Shown: one piece after another, positions 27,701 to 36,459 of the stretch
How positions within the stretch are numbered: position 1 is the stretch's first letter
Layout: every line of letters begins with the position of its first letter
Assembly (NCBI RefSeq): GCF_013416525.1
Contig: NZ_JACCEM010000003.1
Span: forward strand, 124,001-188,000
DNA from: Parapusillimonas granuli
GTDB lineage: Bacteria; Pseudomonadota; Gammaproteobacteria; Burkholderiales; Burkholderiaceae_B
DNA length: 64,000 nucleotides
Direction: 5' to 3'
Position numbers and translations under genes: made by a program
Notes under the pieces: generated by a model
The model's database searches: none
Seen by the model: only the letters and a program-made list of their open reading frames with translations
Told to the model about the DNA's origin: nothing

Positions 27701-30700
27701 CGACGATGCGCGCCGTGTCCGGAGCGCCTGGCGGCAGGCGGCGCTCGGCATCGACGCCTTCCAGCAGCAGCGCCCCGCCCAGGCCGCCGGGCCCGGCGGC
27801 GGAGGCCAGCGCGCTTGCCAGGATGTCCAGCGGCGCAACGGCCAGCCTGGCCGCCGCCTGATGATACAGGCGGGCGCCCAGGGCGGGATCCAGGCATCGC
27901 TCCGCAACGACGGGGAGGGCGCGGGTGGCGGGCTCGCGCTGCGCGGGCAGGGACGCCGCCCGCATCTGGGCGGTCTCCAGGGCGGCCAGTCCGGGCCCGG
28001 CCGCCTGGGCGTCGGCATGGGTTTCGAGCCAGTCCAGCCAGTCCGCGTAAGTCGGGGTGTCGTCCAGGGCGGGCAGGGCCGCCGCGCCGCTGGCCAGCGC
28101 CGTCTGCAGCTCGTTCAGCAGCAGCATGGCGCCGGTGTAGTCGGCAATGCCGGGATGCAGCGCCACGACCACCACCGGCGGCGTGACCGGCCCGCGGTCG
28201 ACCAGCGTGGTGGCGAGGGTGACGCCGCTGCCGGTATCCAGCCCGCGCGCGATGCGGGCGGCGTGCTCGGCGACCCAGGCGTCGATCCGCGCGTCGGGCA
28301 GGCCGGGCACTTCCACCATGCGGATGGGCAGCCGGCCGACGTAGGCGGCGATCTCGACGTGGCTGGCCTGCCCGTCACGCACCCAGCGCAGGCGCAGGGC
28401 GTCGTGCCGGTCCGCCAGGCGGTGCACCGCCAGGGCGAGCTCGACGGCGCCGATGTGGGCGTCCAGGACCAGGCTGGCGATCAGGCAGGCGGGCGCCGGC
28501 TCCTGGCCCGCCGCGGCTTCGGGCAGGAGAGCGGCCGGAAAGACGCGGTCGGCGCCGCGCCGCTGTCGGGGCCGCAATGCGCCGGCCAGCTCGGCGAGGC
28601 GCTCGATGGTTTGCAGCTGGAAGACGTCGGACGGCGTGATCGGCAAGCCCGCCTTGCCGGCGCGCGCCGCCATGCGTATGGCCAGTATGGAGTCGCCCCC
28701 GATGTGGAAGAAGTTCTCGGTGACGCCGACGGCGTCCAGGCCCAGGAGCTCCTTCCATAGCGCGTGGAGCGTCGCCTCTTCTTCGCTGCGGGGTTCGACG
28801 AGCGTCCCGGAGCGGTCGTAATGGTGGTCCTCGACCGGCGGCAGGGCCTTGCGGTCCACCTTGCCGTTCAGGTTCAGGGCCAGCGCGGGCGCCGTGACGT
28901 AGGCATGCGGCAGCATGTGCGGCGGCAGGCGGCTTTGCAGGAAGCGGCGCAGTTCGGCCGGCCCGGGGCCGGGCATGTGCTCCGGCACCACATAGGCGAT
29001 GATCTGCCTTTCGGCTTTTTCCTGCCGGGGCGCCGCGACGTAGACCGTGCGCAATTCGGGGTGGCGGCCCAGCGCGGCCGCGATCTCGTTGAGCTCTATG
29101 CGGAACCCGCGCACCTTGACCTGGTCATCGGACCGGCCGGCGAACAGCAGGGCGCCGTCGGCGCGCCAGCGGCCGAAGTCGCCCGTCCGGTACATGAGGC
29201 GGCCCTGCTGGAGGAAGGGGTCGGGCAGGAAGGCGGAAGCCGTGCGCTGCGGGTCGCCGACATAGCCCTGGGCGACGCCGTCGCCGCCGACGTAGATTTC
29301 GCCGTTGACGCCCGCCGGCAGCGGCCTGCCGCGCCGGTCCAGCACATATGCCGTGCTGTTGGCGATGGGCGGCCCGATGGGAATGACGGCATCGCCGGGC
29401 GCGAGCTCATCGGCGTCGAAACAGGTGCTGAAAGTGGTGTTCTCGGTGGGGCCGTAGGCATGCAGCAGCCGCAGCCCGGACCCGGCGCAGGCGTCGCGCA
29501 CCGCGCGGACCAGGTCGGCGCTGGTCGTGTCGCCGCCCGTCATGACCGTCCGCGGGCCGGCGAAAACGCCCGGATCTATGGCGGCGATCTCGTGGAACAG
29601 GCCCGTGGTGATCCAGCAGAAGCTGATGGCGTGGTCCGCCAGCACGCGCCCCAGCAGGGCGATGTCGAGCACGGCGGCGCGCTCGATCACGACGGCGGTG
29701 CCGCCGTTGAGCAGCGGTCCCCAGGTCTCGACGGTCGAGGCGTCGAAGGCGGGATTGGAGTAGATCGCGGCCCGCGTATCCGGCCCGAAGCGGATGTAGT
29801 CGGTGTTCCGCACCAGCCGGACGATGGCGCGGTGGGGGACGGCGACGCCTTTGGGCTCGCCCGTGGAGCCCGAGGTGAACATGATGTAGGCCGTGTCCCC
29901 GGGGGCCGCGGGGTGCGCCGGCAGTTCCGGCAGGCGCGCCGCTCGGGCTTCCAGCGTGGCGGCGTCCAGGACGGGAATGCCGCCGTAGTCGGTGTCGTCG
30001 CCGGCGGCCAGCACCACGGCGCGGGCGCCTATGGACTGCGCGAGCCGCCGCCGGTGGGCATGGGGGTGGGCGGGGTCCAGCGGCACATAGACCGCGCCGG
30101 TGCGCAGGATGGCCAGCACCAGGGTCAGGAAGCGGGCGGACGGCGACAGCACCAGCACGACGGGATCGCCCGGTCCGACGCCCGCCTGGGCCAGCGCGGC
30201 GGCCAGGCACGCCGACGCGGCGCGCAGCCGGGCGTAGTCGATGTGTTCCTCGCCTTCTTCGATGGCTGCCTGGCCGGGGTGCTCCGCGGCGACTTCATCG
30301 AACAGCTGAACCACGGATTTGCCGGCTGGATAGGGCCGGGCGGTGTCGTTGAAGCGCGCGATGAGGGCGCGGCCTTCGGCCTCGCCGATGAGCGGCAGGT
30401 CGGCCACGCATTCGCCGGGCGCCTGGGCCGCCGCCCGGGCCAGCGTGCCGAACCAGGCAAGCAGGTTCTCGATGGTGGCGCGGTCGAAAATGGCCGGTTC
30501 GTAGCGGCACCAGAGTTCGAGGTGTTCGGGCGTCTGGTGGTAGACGAAGGAAAGATCGGATTTCGCCGCCTGTTCGGTCTGGTCGTCCAGAACCTGGAAG
30601 CGGGCGCCGTCCCGGGCGGCCAGCGGGCCGGCGTCGGACTCCAGGCTGCCGAACAGGATCTGCATGAGCGGCATGGCGCCCGGGCGGCGCTCGATGTCGA

Positions 30701-31742
30701 TGGACTGGACGATGCGCTGGAAGGGCACGTCGCGGTGGCGCAAGGCATCGCGGAAAGCCGTCCGCACGCCGTCCAGCAGCGCTTCGTAGCGAGTGTCGGC
30801 GGCGCATGGCACGCGCAGCGGCAGGGTGTCGACCAGCAGCCCCACCAGCCCGGATAATTCCGGCCGCGTGCGCTTGGACACGGGCACCGTGACGACCAGG
30901 TCTTCGAGGCCGCTCCAGCGATGCAGGACCGCGAAGAAAACGGCCAGCAAGGCCATGAACTGCGTGGCGCCGCGCTGCCTGGCGGTTTCGGCGAGCGCCG
31001 TGCCGACGGACGCGGGCAAGGCCAGCCGGACGCCGGCCTCGGCGGCCCGCGCGGCCTGGGCGCCGCGCGGGCGGTCCAGCGGGAGTTCGAGCGGCGAGGG
31101 CGCCGCGCGCAGCTGTTCGCGCCAGTAGTCCAGCGCTTCGGCCAGCGCGGGGGAGTCGGGATCGCCGAATTGTTCTTGTTCCCAGTCGGCGTAGTCGGGA
31201 TACTGCAGCGGCAGCTCGGCCCAGGCCGGAGCCATGCCCGCGCGGGCGGCGTCGTAGGCCTGGACGAGATCGGCAAGAAAGATCGGCAGGGACGAGCCGT
31301 CGGCGACGGCATGGTGGAAGACCACGGCCAGGGCGAGGCTGCATCCGGCTCCCGCGTCGCCGGGCTTGAACAGGCCGGCCCGCAGCGCCGGGCCATGTTC
31401 CAGGTCGAAGGGGCGCGCGGCCAGCGCCGACAGGGCGGCGGCCAGCTCGCGCCGCCAGGCGGCGGGTGTGCCGGCCGCCAGCGCCGTGGTGTCCAGGGGA
31501 ATGCGCAGCTCGTCGCGCACGGCCTGGCAGGGGGTGTCGTCGACCAGGGGAAAGCTGGCGCGCAGGCCGTCGTGCCGTTGGATGACGGCCTGGAAGGCGG
31601 CGCGCAGGGCGGTTTCATCGACCGGGCCGCTGATTTCGACCAGAAGGGGCACGGCATAATCGGACCGGCCGGGCTGCAGCAAGTCCAGGTAGCGCAGCTG
31701 GCGCTGCGCGAACGCGGCGGCGGCGATGTATCCGCTGCTCAT
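24726..31742 (-). CDS. Terminal nonribosomal peptide synthetase, C-A-T-(decayed E)-C-T-TE
   Basis: The 2338-residue synthetase adds the third residue and releases the product. Approximate domains: C (1-440, FHHAVADGSS), A (455-985, MFTSGSTGEPKGV), T (near 1018, IGGDSILAI), a decayed epimerisation-like domain (1065-1480), C (1500-1925, FHHLLVDGWC), T (near 1995, GLNSLG) and TE (2055-2330, GYSFGG). The A-domain pocket, read by alignment to GrsA, is DAVWMGATFK, close to the valine code DAFWIGGTFK. In the decayed domain HHxxxDG has become HPGIADY. The second module has no A domain. The start overlaps the upstream NRPS stop (ATGA). No frameshift was seen. Confidence 0.94.
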   Translation of the reverse strand: MSSGYIAAAAFAQRQLRYLDLLQPGRSDYAVPLLVEISGPVDETALRAAFQAVIQRHDGLRASFPLVDDTPCQAVRDELRIPLDTTALAAGTPAAWRRELAAALSALAARPFDLEHGPALRAGLFKPGDAGAGCSLALAVVFHHAVADGSSLPIFLADLVQAYDAARAGMAPAWAELPLQYPDYADWEQEQFGDPDSPALAEALDYWREQLRAAPSPLELPLDRPRGAQAARAAEAGVRLALPASVGTALAETARQRGATQFMALLAVFFAVLHRWSGLEDLVVTVPVSKRTRPELSGLVGLLVDTLPLRVPCAADTRYEALLDGVRTAFRDALRHRDVPFQRIVQSIDIERRPGAMPLMQILFGSLESDAGPLAARDGARFQVLDDQTEQAAKSDLSFVYHQTPEHLELWCRYEPAIFDRATIENLLAWFGTLARAAAQAPGECVADLPLIGEAEGRALIARFNDTARPYPAGKSVVQLFDEVAAEHPGQAAIEEGEEHIDYARLRAASACLAAALAQAGVGPGDPVVLVLSPSARFLTLVLAILRTGAVYVPLDPAHPHAHRRRLAQSIGARAVVLAAGDDTDYGGIPVLDAATLEARAARLPELPAHPAAPGDTAYIMFTSGSTGEPKGVAVPHRAIVRLVRNTDYIRFGPDTRAAIYSNPAFDASTVETWGPLLNGGTAVVIERAAVLDIALLGRVLADHAISFCWITTGLFHEIAAIDPGVFAGPRTVMTGGDTTSADLVRAVRDACAGSGLRLLHAYGPTENTTFSTCFDADELAPGDAVIPIGPPIANSTAYVLDRRGRPLPAGVNGEIYVGGDGVAQGYVGDPQRTASAFLPDPFLQQGRLMYRTGDFGRWRADGALLFAGRSDDQVKVRGFRIELNEIAAALGRHPELRTVYVAAPRQEKAERQIIAYVVPEHMPGPGPAELRRFLQSRLPPHMLPHAYVTAPALALNLNGKVDRKALPPVEDHHYDRSGTLVEPRSEEEATLHALWKELLGLDAVGVTENFFHIGGDSILAIRMAARAGKAGLPITPSDVFQLQTIERLAELAGALRPRQRRGADRVFPAALLPEAAAGQEPAPACLIASLVLDAHIGAVELALAVHRLADRHDALRLRWVRDGQASHVEIAAYVGRLPIRMVEVPGLPDARIDAWVAEHAARIARGLDTGSGVTLATTLVDRGPVTPPVVVVALHPGIADYTGAMLLLNELQTALASGAAALPALDDTPTYADWLDWLETHADAQAAGPGLAALETAQMRAASLPAQREPATRALPVVAERCLDPALGARLYHQAAARLAVAPLDILASALASAAGPGGLGGALLLEGVDAERRLPPGAPDTARIVGKMDGVLPILAPAGGGAPADTLRAVKAARQAVAATAPVYRTLGQTFDLPAAALGLAWPAPDPAPAMRMHTPPGFGPSVESALLARLSEAGFKLAWAGAEPPGGAAAMLERVARALEEIAALADRESRPLYTARDFPLADLPQGELAALLASADDIQDVYPLSPMQEAMLVHTLAAAGSGVNFEQSCVRIRGPLDIDAFRHAWATVFERHDVLRTAFHWRGLSRPMQVVHRHVPLPLSIQAWPAFDEDRLQAFLAADQVLGFELERAPLVRMTLIQAAPEDVYLVSSFHHLLVDGWCLAKLEREVRAAYESHRNRRAPLFDAPVPYRDYIAWLQRADQADGRRFFAELLRELPERRALFAPPTAVAHGFTTHRRALGPAASRALLAFARRRGLTLATVMHFAWAAWLSARLGVRDVVFGTTVSGRPAGVPGVEHIVGMFINNLPVRVRVAPEAAPAALLAEIQALLGRLQQHAHLAPAEVAAIAGKQGQAGPLFDTLVLVENLASGTSAWSGAEALTVEAVHSRLKTAYDLTFVAIPGDSITLSTVQPDDGRRLEDGAALLESIAEFLIALPEHADGALRRLPRPEPRPAPPAGGGVAPSTPLRFATRPRSTLEARIADAVAGILDAAPAPAGAAATLDTDFWQLGLNSLGLTQLALRLEESLGRRVPISLLLEHRSVAALARALESGQSWNPIVPMNRPRDDGAADAPPQPFACVHPIAGDVSVFLDLARAMPASLPFWAIQAPGLEQGQEPLRSIEEMADANLRALAERGVPRPRRLGGYSFGGLVAFEMARRLAGMGAPPERVVLIDTPAPLERVSILEPDPDHAHAQWLVRMADVRARFQGVPPVLTRQDLLALPAGGRFAFAAARLHAARLLPPAADADWLARAHRTSLAQYEAYLAYRPPVQAHPGIALALIRADAPRDADLGDLENRQLAVPDMGWQAFSARPVELRYVAGDHVTMLAGDGAGAVAAAIADLLRAEALACGNSIA

Positions 31743-34700
31743 GGACGGGGCTCCGCCCCCGCCGGCAGGTCGACCCGGGCGCGCTGCCGCTTCGGTATGG
31801 CGGCGGGCGCCGCCGCCTGGCCGGCCTGGCGCTGGAGCAGCCGCTCCGCCAGCTCCGACAGCCGGGGGGTTTCGAAGAGATCGATGAGGTCCAGGGGCGC
31901 CTTGAGTTCGCGCCGCAAGCGGGACACCACCTGCATGGCGTCCAGCGAGCGCCCGCCGATGGCGAAGAAATCGTCATGGCGGCCTATGCCGTCCCGAGAC
32001 AGCACGGAGCGCCACACCTGGGCGATGAGCGTTTCGGTCGGGCCCTGCGGGGCGGCGGCCGCGGTGTCGGGCGGGCGCGGAGCGGGCAATTGCCGGCGGT
32101 CCAGCTTGCCGGCCGCGTTGCGGGGCAGGCGCTCGTGCAACACGATGTCGTGGGGCACCATGTACGCGGGCAAGCCGCGCCGGGCGTGGTCCAGCAGCGC
32201 CTCGCGGCTGAGCGGGCCGGGCCCGGCCACGTGGGCCACCAGCATGGCGTGCGGCCCCGACTGATGAACGACGGCCGCCGCTTCGGACACGCCGTCGCAA
32301 CCGCGCAGGCAGGCGCTGATTTCGTCGAGTTCGATGCGGTAGCCGCTGATCTTCACCTGGTCGTCGGCGCGCCCCTGGAAGCGCAGCTTGCCGTCGAAGC
32401 CCCGCGCGACCTGGTCGCCGCTGCGATAGACGCTGCGGTAGCCGTCGTCGTCATGGAAGGGGTTGGCGACGAAGCGTTCGGCGGTCAGTTCGGGCCGGCC
32501 GACGTAGCCCTTGGCGATGCCGGGTCCCGCGATCAGGAGCTCGCCGGTCGTGCCTGGCGGGCAGATCCTGCCGTGGCGGTCGGTGACGTAGGCGCGCATG
32601 CCGGGTATGGGGCGGCCGATGGCCACGGGGCCGGACTCGCCGGGCACGCAGAGCTCGAAGGTGGCCCAGACGGTGGTTTCGGTGGGGCCGTATTCATTGC
32701 AGAAGCGCGTGCCCGGCAAGACCGCGTAGTGCTGCTCGACGAGCTCGCGCGGGCAGGCTTCGCCGCCCACGATGGCGAGCTCCAGTCCGGACAGCCGCTC
32801 GGGCCGGCCGGACGACAGCATGAGCGCCCACTGCGAGGGAATCATGATGGTCTGGGTGACGCCTTCCCGCGCCACCAGCTCGGCCAGGCGGTCGGGATCC
32901 GTGGCTTCTTCGGGCAGTGGCAGCACCAGCTTGCCGCCCACCGACAGGGCGCCGAATATGCAGGTGACGGAGCCGTCGAAAATCAGCGGGAAGGTCAGCA
33001 GCTGGCTGCGGTTGGGCATGCCGGGATGAGCCTGCTTGCGGGCCTCGACGTGATAGGACAGGTTGTCGTGCGTGACCGACACCCCTTTGGGACGCCCCGT
33101 GGAGCCCGAGGTGAAGATCACGTAGGCCTCGTCGGCGCCGGCGGGCCAGGCATGGCCGGCGTCCGCCGGTTGCGGCTGGGCGGCGGCGGCCGGAGCCAGG
33201 TCGCCCAGGGCGATGCCGGGCTTGCCGGCAATGGAGGCGGGCGCGGCGCAGACGATCGCGCTCAGCGCCGCTTCGGCGATCATGAACGCCTTGCGCTCGT
33301 CGGGAGCGTTGAGGTCCAGGGGCACGTAGGCGGCTCCGCACAGCATGATGCCCAGCATGGCGGCGATGGCGAGCGGGCTGCGTTCCATGTGCAGCCCCAC
33401 CCGCGCGCCCGGGGCGACGCCCTGGGCTTGAAGACGGCCGGCCACCGCCCGGGCCAGGGCCATCAGCTCGCCATAGTTCAGTCGTTCTTGGCCGTGCACC
33501 ACGGCCGGCGCTTCGGGATGCGCGGCGGCATGGCCGGCGATGGCGGCGATGACGGGCGGGCGCGGCGCAAGCAGCCGCGCGTCCGGGACTGCATGCAGCA
33601 AGGACGCCCGCAGCGCCGGCGGCAAGGCGTCGATGCCGGCCGCCGGCGCGTGGGCGGCGTCCGGCATGAGGGACAGGGTGTGCGCCAGCATGTCGAGGCG
33701 CAAGGCGGCTTCTTCGGCGCCGACGTAGCGCCGGTCGGCCATCAGCTGCAAGCTCAGGCCGCCGTCGGATTGCCGCTCCACCATCAGGTTGAGCGGCATG
33801 TCGGGCACGGTGGCGTCGCCGTTGTCCGCCATGGCCAGCCCGCTGCCCCGCAGCGCGGCGGCCTCGTCCAGCGGATAGTTCTGAAAGCCCACCAGGCTGT
33901 CGAAGGGCAGGCTGTCGGACGGCAGCGACAGCAGCTGGCGCAAGTCGTCCATGCCCAGCGGCCCGGCCTCGCGCGCGGCGCCGGCCGCGGCCTGCAGGGC
34001 TTGCATCCATGCGCCCAGCGGGGTGGCGTCGACCCGCGCGACGATGGGCTGCACCTGTATCTGTATGCCCACCAGAGCCGGCCCGCCGCCCTGTTCCAGG
34101 TGGGGCGGCCGCACAGTCTCGACCGAGCCGAAGAGCACGGCAGCCTGGTTCGCCAGGCGGTCGGCCGCCAGGGCCCAGGCGGCCTGCAGGACGGTGCCGA
34201 GGGTGACTTGCGTGTCGCGCGCCAGGCCTTGCAGGCGGGCCGCGAGGCCGGCCGGCAGCCGGCGGACGCTGTTGTGGATGTCGGGGCGGCGCGTGTCGTT
34301 CAGCGACAAGGCTTGCCGCGGGGCAAGGTCGGCGTCCGGCATGGCGGCCAGCACCGAGCGCCAATGTTCGCGGGCGCGGTCCCGATCGAGGGACTTTTCC
34401 CATTCGACGTAATTCCGGAACGGCGGCGCCGGCGGCAGGCCGTGGGCTCGCCCGGCCACTTCGGCCTTGTACAGCGTGAAGGCTTCATCCAGGAGTATGC
34501 CCAGCGACCAGCCGTCGACCGTCAGGTGGTGGCGGGTCCAGACGACGATGTGCCGCGCGGGCGCCAGCTGGATCAAGGCCAGGCGCATGAGCGGCGGCTT
34601 CTTGATGTCGAAGGGCAGGTCGCGGTCCAGGGCCAGGAATTCCCGCAGGGCGGCCTGCCAGTCGCCGACGCCCGTCCAGTCGATGTCGGTGAAGGTCAGC

Positions 34701-34990
34701 GCGGCCTGCCGGTGGACGACCTGGAAAGGCTGGTCTTTGAGGTCCCAGTGGAAGCCGCTGCGCAGCGCGGTGTGGCGGTCCACCACCGCTTGCCAGGCAA
34801 GGCTGAATGCCGGGGCGTCGAGCTCGCCCTCCAGCAACGCCCACCATTGGCCCATGTACAGGGGCTGGTCCGGGTAGGTGACGCAGCGCAGCAGCAGCGC
34901 CTGCTGCATGCGGGTAAGAGGGTAGGCGTCTTCGATGGGGCGCTGCGCGGAACTGCCGTTCGAGGAAATGGGAGTCGCGGTCATGGGCAT
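31739..34990 (-). CDS. Nonribosomal peptide synthetase module, C-A-T
   Basis: The 1083-residue single module carries C (1-450, RHHLTVDGWS), A (470-965, [14 protein letters not shown] and [11 protein letters not shown]) and T (about 985-1050, IGGRSL with Ser 1015). The C domain starts AYPLTRMQQALL and resembles the DCL class that accepts a D-residue, consistent with the upstream E domain on the hybrid. The A pocket reads DGTIIGEVWK by alignment to GrsA; I do not recognise a known code. GGRSL replaces the usual GGHS/GGDS around the phosphopantetheine serine. The 3' end overlaps the next NRPS gene. About 110 bases separate it from the ABM-like gene upstream. Confidence 0.93.
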   Translation of the reverse strand: MPMTATPISSNGSSAQRPIEDAYPLTRMQQALLLRCVTYPDQPLYMGQWWALLEGELDAPAFSLAWQAVVDRHTALRSGFHWDLKDQPFQVVHRQAALTFTDIDWTGVGDWQAALREFLALDRDLPFDIKKPPLMRLALIQLAPARHIVVWTRHHLTVDGWSLGILLDEAFTLYKAEVAGRAHGLPPAPPFRNYVEWEKSLDRDRAREHWRSVLAAMPDADLAPRQALSLNDTRRPDIHNSVRRLPAGLAARLQGLARDTQVTLGTVLQAAWALAADRLANQAAVLFGSVETVRPPHLEQGGGPALVGIQIQVQPIVARVDATPLGAWMQALQAAAGAAREAGPLGMDDLRQLLSLPSDSLPFDSLVGFQNYPLDEAAALRGSGLAMADNGDATVPDMPLNLMVERQSDGGLSLQLMADRRYVGAEEAALRLDMLAHTLSLMPDAAHAPAAGIDALPPALRASLLHAVPDARLLAPRPPVIAAIAGHAAAHPEAPAVVHGQERLNYGELMALARAVAGRLQAQGVAPGARVGLHMERSPLAIAAMLGIMLCGAAYVPLDLNAPDERKAFMIAEAALSAIVCAAPASIAGKPGIALGDLAPAAAAQPQPADAGHAWPAGADEAYVIFTSGSTGRPKGVSVTHDNLSYHVEARKQAHPGMPNRSQLLTFPLIFDGSVTCIFGALSVGGKLVLPLPEEATDPDRLAELVAREGVTQTIMIPSQWALMLSSGRPERLSGLELAIVGGEACPRELVEQHYAVLPGTRFCNEYGPTETTVWATFELCVPGESGPVAIGRPIPGMRAYVTDRHGRICPPGTTGELLIAGPGIAKGYVGRPELTAERFVANPFHDDDGYRSVYRSGDQVARGFDGKLRFQGRADDQVKISGYRIELDEISACLRGCDGVSEAAAVVHQSGPHAMLVAHVAGPGPLSREALLDHARRGLPAYMVPHDIVLHERLPRNAAGKLDRRQLPAPRPPDTAAAAPQGPTETLIAQVWRSVLSRDGIGRHDDFFAIGGRSLDAMQVVSRLRRELKAPLDLIDLFETPRLSELAERLLQRQAGQAAAPAAIPKRQRARVDLPAGAEPRP

Positions 34991-35038
34991 GCGCGGCCGG
35001 CTGGCGGCGGATATCGATTGTGAAACGAAGGAGAGGGA

Positions 35039-35085
35039 CGGCGCCGCATGCCTGTGCCGGCAAGGCGGCGGGCCTGCATGCGCCG
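35039..35085. other. Hairpin in the spacer between ABM-like and NRPS genes
   Basis: Two arms (35039-35051 and 35076-35085) pair as CGGCGC...ATGC with GCAT...GCGCCG, interrupted by a three-base bulge. The GC-rich loop can fold again. It lies in the 111-base leader before the NRPS start, on the coding transcript. It could pause or attenuate transcription or protect the mRNA. No U-tract follows, so it is not a standard terminator. Its function is inferred. Confidence 0.35.
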
Positions 35086-35101
35086 TGCTCTCGGCAGGCG
35101 A

Positions 35102-35428
35102 TTACAGGCTTTCTATGTAGAACCCTTCGCCCTTGACTTCGCCGTCAGTGAACTTCATGAACTTTTCGACCCAGTGGCCGCCGGTCTTGGCGTTGGGGTT
35201 GCGGGCCAGGGCGTCGAACGAGGCTTCGTCTTTCCAGACGGTGGCGAGGCCGAACATGGACGGATCTTTTTTGGAGCGCATGAGACCGAAACCGATGAGG
35301 CCCGGAATATGGTCGCCCGGCTTGGAGCCGTCGTTGGGCAGGAGGGATTTTTCGAGGAGGGCTCGTGCGTCCTTTTCGTTTCCGGCCTTGATGTTGGCGC
35401 GAGTGATAGTGAGAAACATTCCAGCCAT
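35102..35428 (-). CDS. ABM-like dimeric alpha/beta-barrel protein
   Basis: The 108-residue protein looks like the antibiotic biosynthesis monooxygenase (ABM) fold: an N-terminal strand (MFLTITRANIKAGNE), a central SMFGLATVWKDEASFDAL segment and a short C-terminal strand. Small ABM proteins include cofactor-free quinone-forming oxygenases, but many are uncharacterised, and no catalytic residues can be assigned. AAGGAG lies ten bases before the ATG. It lies directly upstream of the two NRPS genes on the same strand and is probably the first gene of their transcript, so a tailoring or protective role is plausible. Confidence 0.72.
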   Translation of the reverse strand: MAGMFLTITRANIKAGNEKDARALLEKSLLPNDGSKPGDHIPGLIGFGLMRSKKDPSMFGLATVWKDEASFDALARNPNAKTGGHWVEKFMKFTDGEVKGEGFYIESL

Positions 35429-35571
35429 GATGGTGATACTCCTTCTGGTTAGATGGGAACAACGAGGGAGACTGCCATGCCTAGCCGCTGTCTGAATGTT
35501 ACTTCTGTATCCGGGTTTGGCACACGGGCAGTGTATTCGCGTTGAGCCGTATCGGCCAGCGCTTGAAAACT

Positions 35572-35580
35572 ATTTTATCA
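35572..35580 (-). promoter_or_regulatory. Candidate extended -10 for the ABM-NRPS operon
   Basis: On the minus strand TGATAAAAT forms an extended -10 (TG-N-TAAAAT), in an AT-rich patch between the ABM-like gene and the end of the dioxygenase gene. It predicts a leader of about 135 bases before the ABM start. No good -35 is present, as is usual for extended -10 promoters. Confidence 0.4.
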
Positions 35581-35616
35581 TTTAGTTACAAATAAAGCAC
35601 GGATCATTGGCCTGGA

Positions 35617-36459
35617 TCAATACTGGAATTCGGGAAACAAGGCATTGCGTATGGGGCCGCCGACGCGCAATCCGGCCTCCAGGCCGAATTTTTCCAGGGC
35701 GTCGACCATGTTCTGGGCATGGGGCGCCACATAGGCCTCGTCCGTGACCCAGCGGGTGACGAAGCGACGCGCGACGCGGGAGGTCCGGTTGCCCGGGGCG
35801 CCGTGGACGGTGCGCGCATCGAAGAGCACGCAATCGCCGGGTTCCATGTCCCAGCTCACGATGTCGTAGGCGGCGCGGTCGGCCTCGATGTCGGGGATCT
35901 CGCCGAACAGCGAGGCGTCCAGGCGGGACTTGTCGCCATGGAACTCGGCGTAATAGGCATCGGCGGCGGAATGCCTGGAGGCGTCCGCGAAGAAGGATTT
36001 GGGCATCAGGATCTTGCCCCAGGCATGCGAGCCGCGGACGAATTCCAGCGTGGCGCTGCGGGGAATCGGGTCCAGCGCCACCCAGATGGAGCAGAACGGC
36101 CCCTGGATGACGGTGTCGTGGTGCCAGGGAGTGCGGTCCGACGTGCCGGGCTCTTTGACGAACCAGGTGTCCTGCGCCAGCCGGATCCGGGAGCAAGCCA
36201 GGGCGTGCGCGGCGATGCGCCCCGCCGGGGATTCGCGGCAGAAGCGCTCGAATTCGGGGATGTGCCGCCGCGACCAGCTGTCGGACAGGAAGGCGCCGCT
36301 GCCGTCGTCGAGCTTGCGGAAGAAGGGACTGGGCGCCTGGATGTTGCGCTCTATGCCCCGGCGCACGAGTTCCACCCATTCTTCCGGGAAAGCCTGGCGT
36401 ATGCAGACGACGCCGTGCGCGTCGTAATCGTCCATGTAGTCGGGCCGTGTCGCCATCAT
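35617..36459 (-). CDS. Phytanoyl-CoA dioxygenase (PhyH) family Fe(II)/2-oxoglutarate oxygenase
   Basis: The 280-residue protein has a double-stranded beta-helix oxygenase fold. The iron facial triad is visible as WHHDTVIQGP (HxD) and the distal histidine in DARTVHGAPGN; a nearby arginine in SRVARRFVTRW may bind 2-oxoglutarate. PhyH-family members hydroxylate acyl chains or free or carrier-bound amino acids in many natural-product clusters. A hydroxylation of the fatty acyl chain or of the Asp residue is plausible here. AAGGAA lies five bases before the first of two tandem ATGs (36459, 36456). It is divergent from the thioesterase gene and is the first gene on the minus arm. Confidence 0.88.
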   Translation of the reverse strand: MMATRPDYMDDYDAHGVVCIRQAFPEEWVELVRRGIERNIQAPSPFFRKLDDGSGAFLSDSWSRRHIPEFERFCRESPAGRIAAHALACSRIRLAQDTWFVKEPGTSDRTPWHHDTVIQGPFCSIWVALDPIPRSATLEFVRGSHAWGKILMPKSFFADASRHSAADAYYAEFHGDKSRLDASLFGEIPDIEADRAAYDIVSWDMEPGDCVLFDARTVHGAPGNRTSRVARRFVTRWVTDEAYVAPHAQNMVDALEKFGLEAGLRVGGPIRNALFPEFQY

